Origin: Sphingomonadales bacterium UBA658
GTDB lineage: Bacteria > Pseudomonadota > Alphaproteobacteria > Sphingomonadales > Sphingomonadaceae
NCBI GenBank assembly: GCA_002299195.1
Contig: DBOA01000113.1
Location: 1 to 13,059 of the forward strand
Length of the DNA stretch: 13,059 bases
Reading direction: 5' to 3'
Shown: one piece after another, positions 5,986-11,836 of the stretch
Layout of the letters: each line of letters starts with the position of its first letter
Position numbering within the stretch: position 1 is the first letter of the stretch
Notes under the pieces: model-generated
What the model was told of the DNA's origin: nothing
The model's database searches: none
The model's input: only the letters and a program-made list of their open reading frames with translations
Made by a program: the position numbers and the translations under genes

Positions 5986-7587
5986 TTACGCTGCGTTGCT
6001 AAACTGGTTCATGGTATTGTCTTTACCACCGGCCTTGAGCGCGGCTTCGCCAGCGAAATATTCCTTATGCTCGTCGCCAATGTCGGAACCCGACATGTTC
6101 TGGTGCTTCACACAGGCGATACCTTGGCGGATTTCCTTGCGTTGGACGCCGGCAACATAACCAAGCATACCCATTTCGCCGAAATAATCCTTCGCCAGAT
6201 TGTCCGTGCTCAATGCGGCGGTGTGATATGTTGGCAAGGTGATCAGGTGGTGGAAAATGCCCGCACGCTTTGCAGAATCGCGTTGGAAATTCTGGATCCG
6301 CATATCAGCTTGGGTGCCCAATTCGGTCTCGTCATATGATGCGCTCATCAGGTTTGCGCGGTCGTAAGCCGACACATCCTTACCTTCAGCGGCCCAGGCG
6401 TCGAACACCTGCTGACGGAAATTGAGCGTCCAGTTGAAACTTGGCGAGTTGTTATACGCCAACTTGGCGTTGGGAACGACTTCGCGGATACGGTCGACCA
6501 TGCCGGCAATCTGATCGATGTGCGGCTTTTCGGTTTCGATCCAGATGAGGTCGGCGCCGTTCTGCAGCGATGTGATGCAATCCAACACGCACCGGTCTTC
6601 GCCTGTTCCTGAACGGAATTGGAAAAGGTTCGAAGGCAAACGCTTTGGCTTCAAAAGCTTCCCATTGCGGTTCAGGATGACATCGCCATTCTGCGCTGTG
6701 CTTGGGTCGATTTCTTCACAATCGAGGAAGCTGTTGTACAAGTCGCCAAGGTCGCCAGCTTCTTTCGAAACCGCGATCTGCTTGGTAAGGCCTGCACCCA
6801 AGGAGTCGGTGCGCGCAACGATGATGCCATCAGGAACGCCCAGTTCGAGAAACGCGTAGCGGCAGGCACGAATTTTTTGCAGAAAATCTTCGTGTGGGAC
6901 GGTCACTTTGCCATCTTGGTGGCCACATTGTTTTTCGTCCGAAACCTGATTTTCGATCTGCAGGGCGCATGCACCCGCTTCGATCATCTTTTTGGCCAGA
7001 AGATAGGTTGCTTCGGCATTGCCGAAACCTGCGTCAATGTCCGCGATGATCGGCACGACGTGGGTTTCATGATTTTCGATTTTGGCAAGCGCCTGTGCTT
7101 CCTTGGCGGCGTCATTCGCTGCGCGTGCGTCATCAAGGTCCTTGAAGAGCAGGTTGAGCTCACGGCTGTCCGCTTGACGTAGGAATGTGTAGAGTTCGCT
7201 GATAAGGGCAGGGACGCTCGTCTTTTCATGCATCGATTGGTCGGGCAATGGGCCAAACTCGCTGCGCAGCGCCGCAATCATCCAGCCCGACAGGTAAAGA
7301 TAGCGCTTCTTGGTGGTGCCGAAATGCTTCTTGATCGAAATCATCTTCTGCTGCGCAATGAACCCGTGCCAGCAACCGAGCGACTGCGTATATTGCGCGG
7401 AGTCAGCATCATAAGCCGCCATGTCTTCGCGCATAATTTTCGCGGTGTAGCGCGCAATGTCGAGGCCGGTCTGGAAACGGTTTTGCAACTGCATACGCGC
7501 CACGGACTCCGCGCTAATCGAGTCCCAAGTGCCATTATTCGCGGCAATGTGCGTGCTGTTTTCAGCAATGAGCGACTGGTACGACAT
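5986..7587 (-). CDS. aceA: Isocitrate lyase
   Basis: First enzyme of the glyoxylate bypass: it splits isocitrate into glyoxylate and succinate, allowing growth on acetate, fatty acids or 3-hydroxybutyrate. The product has 533 residues, matching the longer Pseudomonas aeruginosa-type subfamily rather than the 434-residue E. coli form. Key elements are YLYLSGWMIAA (about 96-106), the metal-binding DIDAGFGN (183-190), the active-site loop KQCGHQDGK with catalytic cysteine 221, ARTD (258-261), and SPSFNW later in the barrel. The ATG at 7587 has AAAGGA seven bases upstream. A 52-codon gene follows within 13 bases and a terminator ends the unit. A RamB-like regulator diverges from it. No malate synthase gene is in the window, so the second bypass enzyme must be encoded elsewhere. 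Confidence 0.97.
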   Translation of the reverse strand: MSYQSLIAENSTHIAANNGTWDSISAESVARMQLQNRFQTGLDIARYTAKIMREDMAAYDADSAQYTQSLGCWHGFIAQQKMISIKKHFGTTKKRYLYLSGWMIAALRSEFGPLPDQSMHEKTSVPALISELYTFLRQADSRELNLLFKDLDDARAANDAAKEAQALAKIENHETHVVPIIADIDAGFGNAEATYLLAKKMIEAGACALQIENQVSDEKQCGHQDGKVTVPHEDFLQKIRACRYAFLELGVPDGIIVARTDSLGAGLTKQIAVSKEAGDLGDLYNSFLDCEEIDPSTAQNGDVILNRNGKLLKPKRLPSNLFQFRSGTGEDRCVLDCITSLQNGADLIWIETEKPHIDQIAGMVDRIREVVPNAKLAYNNSPSFNWTLNFRQQVFDAWAAEGKDVSAYDRANLMSASYDETELGTQADMRIQNFQRDSAKRAGIFHHLITLPTYHTAALSTDNLAKDYFGEMGMLGYVAGVQRKEIRQGIACVKHQNMSGSDIGDEHKEYFAGEAALKAGGKDNTMNQFSNAA

Positions 7588-7737
7588 TTACAATTCCTTT
7601 GGTAACCTGATCTATGACTGCCGTTATGCGGCGCAAATGGCCAAAGGACGAGTCAATTTTGTAATATTTGTTGTGTTATGGTGCAGATAATCTAAGGATT
7701 AATTGTAAATCTGTAATATAACTTACAAGGCGCTGCC
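7588..7737. promoter_or_regulatory. Divergent aceA/regulator control region with repeated TTGTAA boxes
   Basis: This 150-bp AT-rich gap separates aceA from its presumed regulator. The hexamer TTGTAA occurs at 7659-7664 and 7703-7708, and its complement TTACAA at 7588-7593 and 7723-7728; CTGTAA at 7711-7716 is a near match. The octamer TGTAATAT is repeated directly at 7660 and 7712, a 52-bp step. TTGTAA (7703) and TTACAA (7723) form an inverted repeat whose right arm touches the ribosome site AAGG (7727-7730) of the plus-strand gene. These are candidate operator half-sites for the RamB-like protein, allowing joint control of aceA and autoregulation. I could not assign convincing -35/-10 pairs. 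Confidence 0.55.
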
Positions 7738-9153
7738 ATGAGTGAACAAAAGCTATTTGCCGGTCATGCCGTCCGCAGAATCCGTCGTGCAAACGGACTG
7801 ACACAAGGGGCTATGGCCGATGCGCTCACAATATCGGCGTCGTACCTCAACCTGATAGAGCGCAACCAGCGGCCACTCACGGCCACATTGTTGCTGAAGC
7901 TCGCGCAGTCATATGACTTCGATCCACGCACACTGACTGGGACAACCCCAGGCGGTGGCGTTGAGGCCATTCGCCGTCGGTTGAGCGATCCTATGTTTGC
8001 CGATTTGTCGGTCGACCGAACGCAAGTGGAAGAATGGATTGCCGCCAGCCCTGACGCAGCCGAAGCTTTTGCCCGCGCGTTTGACCGCTTGTCCGGCGGT
8101 TCGCATGGCGCGGCGGGCACGATGCAAGGCGGCGCAAGCATTGAACCGGAATCTATCGCATCGGCGCGGCGCGAGATTGAACGCTGGCGCAACCATTTAG
8201 CAGATTTGGACTCGCAAGCTGAAAATCTCGCGGATGAACTGCGCCTCACCAACGCGGACCTGTATGGCGCGATTACCGAACGGCTGCGCGTGAAGCATCA
8301 GCTGTCGATACGGATATTGCCGTTTGACGTAATGCCTGACCGATTGCGCCGGTTGGACCTCCATGCGCGGCAATTGCAGCTGTCGGAGCTGTTGGACCCA
8401 GCAAGCCGCACATTCGCCGCCGCCTTGCAACTTGGTATGTTGGAGGCAAAGGCGGAGATAGAGGCGCTCGTCTCCGGCGCTTCCTTTACCGAACGGGCAG
8501 GGGAACGTCTCTACCGACGCCATTTGCACAGCTATTTTGCCGCCGCCGTCATGATGCCCTACGCACGTTTCCTGCGCGCCTGCGAAGCGACAGGCTATGA
8601 TCTCATTTTGTTGCAACGCCGGTTTGGGGCTGGTTTTGAACAAGTCGCACACCGCCTAACGACTTTGCAGCGGGTTGGGCAACGCGGGTTGCCATTTTTC
8701 ATGCTGCGGATCGATCGGGCGGGGCAGAGCAGTAAGCGTTATGCAGGCGCGAGCGCATCACCGTTGGTGGAAACGGACCGCAGATGTCCCTTGTGGCACG
8801 TGCACAATGTTTTTGCACGGCCAGGCACGCTGATGCCGCATCTGGTTGAGCTGGAGGACAAAAGCCGCTGGTTCACGCTGTCGCGCACGGTGCACCCGCA
8901 AACCGCTGTGAGCGGCGGCGTTGAAGCTGAATTCGCTATATGTTTGGGGATTGATGCCAAGCTTGCGGCACCCTTGGCCGCGGCACGGGGTTGGGATTTG
9001 GGCGACGCGGCAGCGACGCCGATCGGATTGGGCTGTCCTGCGTGCACGCGATCTGACTGCCCCCAACGCAGTGCGCCGCCAGCTGGCAGGGTGCTTGTTT
9101 TCAATGAGCGCGAACGAGGGTTGTCGCCATTCGTATTCGACCGGACGGTTTAA
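7738..9153 (+). CDS. RamB/ScfR-family transcriptional regulator (XRE helix-turn-helix, DUF2083)
   Basis: A 471-residue regulator of the short-chain fatty acyl/RamB family, whose Corynebacterium member controls aceA and other acetate genes. The N-terminal XRE helix-turn-helix spans about residues 8-63 (AVRRIRRANGLTQGAMADAL, then SASYLNLIERNQRPLT). A central part matches the IrrE-like region of these regulators, including RNHLADLDSQAENLADEL and HRLTTLQRVGQRGLPFFMLR, but I see no HExxH zinc motif. The C-terminal domain has the family's cysteine cluster GCPACTRSDCPQR (cysteines 433, 436 and 441), which may bind metal or sense redox. ATG 7738 has AAGG seven bases upstream. Its divergent placement beside aceA strongly suggests that aceA is a target. 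It could repress or activate; sequence does not decide. I recognise the family but do not assign a gene symbol. Confidence 0.9.
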   Translation: MSEQKLFAGHAVRRIRRANGLTQGAMADALTISASYLNLIERNQRPLTATLLLKLAQSYDFDPRTLTGTTPGGGVEAIRRRLSDPMFADLSVDRTQVEEWIAASPDAAEAFARAFDRLSGGSHGAAGTMQGGASIEPESIASARREIERWRNHLADLDSQAENLADELRLTNADLYGAITERLRVKHQLSIRILPFDVMPDRLRRLDLHARQLQLSELLDPASRTFAAALQLGMLEAKAEIEALVSGASFTERAGERLYRRHLHSYFAAAVMMPYARFLRACEATGYDLILLQRRFGAGFEQVAHRLTTLQRVGQRGLPFFMLRIDRAGQSSKRYAGASASPLVETDRRCPLWHVHNVFARPGTLMPHLVELEDKSRWFTLSRTVHPQTAVSGGVEAEFAICLGIDAKLAAPLAAARGWDLGDAAATPIGLGCPACTRSDCPQRSAPPAGRVLVFNERERGLSPFVFDRTV

Positions 9154-9439
9154 TTGCATAAGCGGCGATCGAATACTGCGTGTGCCAGTCGTTGGCGAAA
9201 TCGTGCATGTTCAAGTTCATGTAAAGCATGCCACCGGACGTGACGGCATACTGTAAAATTAATCGACACTTTACCATTGCCCGTTAGCAAAGCCGACATG
9301 GACACGGCGCGATGATACGGATTTTTAGGCATTACATGCCCTACGGGGTGCCGTGTCTGGCGCTGGATGATCTCCTGCGGATCAAACAACAGGCGTGCAC
9401 GACCGTGACGACAGCGTATCTCATCAGGAGCCCGCATAA
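9154..9439. other. Non-coding stretch before prsR with a long dyad
   Basis: This 286-bp gap has no convincing gene. Its main feature is an imperfect 10-bp stem, GACACGGCGC (9301-9310) with GTGCCGTGTC (9348-9357), containing one G-U pair and enclosing 37 bases. Inside lies a smaller hairpin, GGCAT (9328-9332) with ATGCC (9336-9340). No T tract follows, so it is not a standard terminator. It could be a structured leader of prsR mRNA, a small RNA or a cruciform operator. AGGAG at 9426-9430, nine bases before the ATG, is the prsR ribosome site. No proper sigma-54 promoter was found here by eye. A minus-strand open frame (9150-9437) lacks a ribosome site and recognisable protein character. Confidence 0.5.
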
Positions 9440-10708
9440 ATGACCGAACATCGTCAAAAGCTACTCATTGTGGAAGACGACCTTGATCTTCAGAAGCAAC
9501 TCAAATGGTTATATGAAGGTTTCGACGTCTTTTGCGTGTCCAGTCGTGAAGAAGCGCTCGCCTTGCTGCGCGAAGTAGAGCCTGACACCAAAATCATTGT
9601 CGTGTCGGGAGATGGCGCTCATGAGAGCGCGCTGCGTGCCATTTCGGTCGGTGAATGGGGTTCTCATCATAAGCCCGTGGATATGGACGCGCTTCACCTG
9701 CTGGTTCAGTGGGCATTTCATGTGCGTGAACTGGAGGCGCAGAACGCATCATTGCAGCAACCCGATAGCGACGGTGCATTGTTGTTGGGAACAATCCGCA
9801 CTGCATCGCCGGAGATGGTGAAGGTCGCCCGTACGATCGAGCGGATTGCGCCCGCTGATATTTCGGTTTTGCTGTTGGGTGCGAGCGGCACGGGAAAGGA
9901 ATTGCTGGCGCGCGGTTTGCACAATGCCAGCGGCCGGCGCGATCAGCCATTCGTCGCCATCAACTGCGGTGCTATCCCTGAAAATTTGCTCGAATCCGAA
10001 TTGTTCGGTCATGAAAAAGGTGCCTTTACCGGCGCGGTTAAAACGACCGAGGGCAAGATTGAGCTGGCACATGGCGGAACGCTATTTCTGGATGAAGTGG
10101 GCGACATTCCGTTAGCGCTGCAGGTAAAGCTGCTCCGTTTTCTGCAGGAACGCAATATTGAGCGCATTGGCGGCCGCAAAGCCATTCACGTGGATGTCCG
10201 GGTGGTCTGCGCCACACATCGCAATCTCAGCAAGATGATTTCGGAACAAACCTTCCGCGATGATTTATATTACCGATTGGCAGAAGTCACCGTCAACATT
10301 CCGCCGCTCGCCGCGCGCACGGGGGACGCAATTTTGTTGGCCAAGCATTTCGTCAGCAAATTTGCACGGGATATGAACCCGAATGTTAAAGGCATGTCGA
10401 CCGGCGCGTTGGCGGCAATTGATGCGTGGAACTGGCCCGGAAATGTCCGCGAACTTGAAAACCGCATTAAGCGCGCTGTCATCATGGCAGAGGGAGCGTT
10501 TGTCACGGCGGATGACCTCGACCTTGGAGACGAGGATACGGACGATCTGCAACTCAACTTGAAGGCGGCGCGCGAGGCCGCCGACCGCTCGGCGATTACG
10601 CGGGCTGTTGCGCGGACAGAGGGCAATATTTCCAGCGCAGCGAAGCTACTGGGGATTAGCCGGCCGACGCTGTACGATCTGATGAAGCAATATGATCTGC
10701 ATGCGTAA
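9440..10708 (+). CDS. prsR: PrsR-family (PEP-CTERM-box) response regulator, sigma-54 activator with a shortened receiver
   Basis: A 422-residue NtrC-type activator of the PrsR family, which with sensor PrsK and sigma-54 controls PEP-CTERM/exosortase genes in other proteobacteria. The receiver (about 7-100) opens with LLIVEDD and keeps the lysine of HHKPVD (78-81), but runs from LLREVEPD straight into TKIIVVSG, so the third strand with the phosphorylated aspartate and the helix after it are absent. The AAA+ domain is complete: Walker A GASGTGKE (147-154), GAFTGA (194-199) for sigma-54 contact, Walker B TLFLDEVGD (214-222), and sensor II WPGNVREL (332-339). A Fis-type helix-turn-helix (NISSAAKLLGISRPTLYDLM, 396-415) closes the protein. 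AGGAG lies nine bases before the ATG. No prsK, exosortase or PEP-CTERM gene is nearby. Family is clear; whether it is phosphorylation-independent or decaying is open. Confidence 0.9.
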   Translation: MTEHRQKLLIVEDDLDLQKQLKWLYEGFDVFCVSSREEALALLREVEPDTKIIVVSGDGAHESALRAISVGEWGSHHKPVDMDALHLLVQWAFHVRELEAQNASLQQPDSDGALLLGTIRTASPEMVKVARTIERIAPADISVLLLGASGTGKELLARGLHNASGRRDQPFVAINCGAIPENLLESELFGHEKGAFTGAVKTTEGKIELAHGGTLFLDEVGDIPLALQVKLLRFLQERNIERIGGRKAIHVDVRVVCATHRNLSKMISEQTFRDDLYYRLAEVTVNIPPLAARTGDAILLAKHFVSKFARDMNPNVKGMSTGALAAIDAWNWPGNVRELENRIKRAVIMAEGAFVTADDLDLGDEDTDDLQLNLKAAREAADRSAITRAVARTEGNISSAAKLLGISRPTLYDLMKQYDLHA

Positions 10709-10744
10709 CGGGAAGTGAATCAGCCAAAAGCTGCAGTAAAAAAA

Positions 10745-11086
10745 TCAGCTAAGCGCGAGTAATTCCGCCGGATCGATACCGGCACGCTGCATTTGGGCTT
10801 TTACGTCAGGCCAAATATTGTCCATGAAATTATCGCGCTCGAAACTGCGCAGCTTCGAAATCGCGCCATTTGCAACGAAAAGTCCGACACCACGCTTAAC
10901 GTCCACGAGCCCGCTGTCCTGAAATAGCTGATAGGCCTTAGCGACCGTCAACGGGTTCGCGCCTTGGTCAGCAGCAAATGCGCGAACCGAAGGCAACATG
11001 TCGCCTTCCTTATACACACCGTCCAAAATGGCAGCGGCAATCACATCGCGCAATTTCAAATATACGGGTTTGACGTCATTCTTCAT
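10745..11086 (-). CDS. Small GntR-family transcriptional regulator (YhcF/YtrA-like)
   Basis: A 113-residue regulator made of little more than a GntR winged helix-turn-helix. PVYLKLRDVIAAAILDG leads into EGDMLPSVRAFAADQGANPL (the first helices) and TVAKAYQLFQDSGLVDVKRG with the wing GLFVA. A short helical tail (about residues 78-113) replaces a large effector domain, which is typical of the YhcF/YtrA subgroup. These small members usually sit beside ABC transporter genes; none is present here, and the closest gene is a nitroreductase 47 bp upstream on the same strand. The start is ATG 11086 or the adjoining GTG 11089; neither has a clear ribosome site. A dyad just upstream, TACTG-N8-CAGTA at 11095-11112, may be its own operator. 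The target genes are unknown. Confidence 0.88.
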   Translation of the reverse strand: MKNDVKPVYLKLRDVIAAAILDGVYKEGDMLPSVRAFAADQGANPLTVAKAYQLFQDSGLVDVKRGVGLFVANGAISKLRSFERDNFMDNIWPDVKAQMQRAGIDPAELLALS

Positions 11087-11094
11087 CACGTGCT

Positions 11095-11112
11095 TACTGC
11101 CATAATACAGTA
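11095..11112. promoter_or_regulatory. Dyad upstream of the GntR gene, possible operator
   Basis: TACTG (11095-11099) and CAGTA (11108-11112) form an inverted repeat with an eight-base spacer. The spacer contains ATAATA, which reads TATTAT on the minus strand and could be a -10 box, although no good -35 is placed for it. The site lies nine bases before the GntR start, between that gene and the nitroreductase. GntR-family regulators bind such dyads, and small members often regulate themselves. Operator function is an inference. Confidence 0.35.
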
Positions 11113-11133
11113 GGTCGCGTCAAGGCAGCACTT

Positions 11134-11703
11134 TTACGGCCATTGGCGAATGATATGCGTGGGGTCGGGGCGCGGCCGCTCTTCAAGAGGCAGGGCCGGG
11201 GACCCCATGAAGAATAGCCCCGCAATGTGTTCGTCGCCGGTGCAAATCGCTTGGCGCACGCTGTCGTCGTAGGTCGCCCAACCGGTAATCCAGCTTCCGA
11301 CAAAGCCATGCGCGTGGGCCGCGTGCAGCAAGTTCATGCCGACCGCGCCAACGCTGAGTTGCTGTTCCCTCAAAGGAATTTTTGCGCTTGGCTGGGGCGC
11401 GTACAGCAAAAGGACGAGCGTTGGGGCCATGCGCGATGGTGACACCGCCGCGTCAATCTGTGCAGGGCGGGCGTCGGGATTAGCGGCGGTAAATGCATGT
11501 GTGAGGAGTGCGGCAAAGGCGCTGCGGTCGGTGATCTCGACAAAACGCCACGGAAATAGCTTTCCATGATCGGGGGTGCGCATGGCGGTTAGCAATATGC
11601 GGTTAAGCGTGGCTTGGTCGGGACCGGGCTCCACCATGTCGCGTGGTTTGCCGGACCGGCGGGTTTCGAGATAGCGCGTTACAGAGGAGAGGTCGTTGAA
11701 CAT
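11134..11703 (-). CDS. Nitroreductase-family protein (YdjA-like)
   Basis: A 189-residue FMN-dependent oxidoreductase of the nitroreductase family, closest in pattern to E. coli YdjA. These enzymes reduce nitro compounds or quinones with NAD(P)H; the natural substrate is not known. Visible features are the N-terminal FMN-binding RRS (15-17), RTPDHGKLFPWRF (42-54) matching the RAPDH..QPW pattern of YdjA, the LREQQLSVGAVGMNLLHAA helix (111-129), GFVGSWITG (133-141) and the C-terminal LFFMGSP...ERPRPDP segment. I start it at ATG 11703, which has AAGGGAG a few bases upstream and gives a normal N-terminus; the open frame extends to 11739 without support. It lies upstream of, and on the same strand as, the small GntR gene, so the two may be co-transcribed. 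It diverges from the peptide transporter. Confidence 0.9.
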   Translation of the reverse strand: MFNDLSSVTRYLETRRSGKPRDMVEPGPDQATLNRILLTAMRTPDHGKLFPWRFVEITDRSAFAALLTHAFTAANPDARPAQIDAAVSPSRMAPTLVLLLYAPQPSAKIPLREQQLSVGAVGMNLLHAAHAHGFVGSWITGWATYDDSVRQAICTGDEHIAGLFFMGSPALPLEERPRPDPTHIIRQWP

Positions 11704-11836
11704 TCCACTCCCTTCGACGAATTTTAGCGGTATCCGCAATTAAATTCTTCACACGCGCAATTTTTTCGGTAGGTTCGCGGGCAATCGTTCCTTTCAATGG
11801 AACATCAAACATAACAGAAATGAGGGGTTTCGCTCG
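11704..11836. promoter_or_regulatory. Divergent nitroreductase/transporter intergenic region
   Basis: The 133-bp AT-richer gap must hold both promoters. One inverted repeat is visible, GTTCC (11787-11791) with GGAAC (11799-11803), seven bases apart and about 35 bases before the transporter start. GAGGGG (11822-11827) is the transporter's ribosome site, nine bases before its ATG. I could not assign -35/-10 boxes with confidence. Confidence 0.35.

Noticed and set aside
5923..6339. A long plus-strand open frame opposite aceA
   Set aside because: It is a shadow of the isocitrate lyase coding frame, which has clear family motifs.
7596..7647. CCTTTGG and CCAAAGG inverted repeat upstream of aceA
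   Set aside because: The arms are 38 bases apart and one is part of the aceA ribosome site, so the match may be chance; it is weaker than the TTGTAA cluster.
9193..9206. A TGGC...GC pattern resembling a sigma-54 promoter before prsR
   Set aside because: The GG and GC pairs are separated by nine bases instead of the required ten, and the flanking bases do not fit the consensus.
9150..9437. A 95-codon minus-strand open frame between the RamB-like gene and prsR
   Set aside because: It has no ribosome site, overlaps the end of the regulator and the long dyad, and its product is rich in Arg and His with no recognisable fold.
10719..10750. A run of seven A residues and short inverted repeats between prsR and the GntR gene, considered as a terminator
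   Set aside because: The stems are only four to five bases, and the T tract on either strand does not directly follow a stable GC-rich stem.
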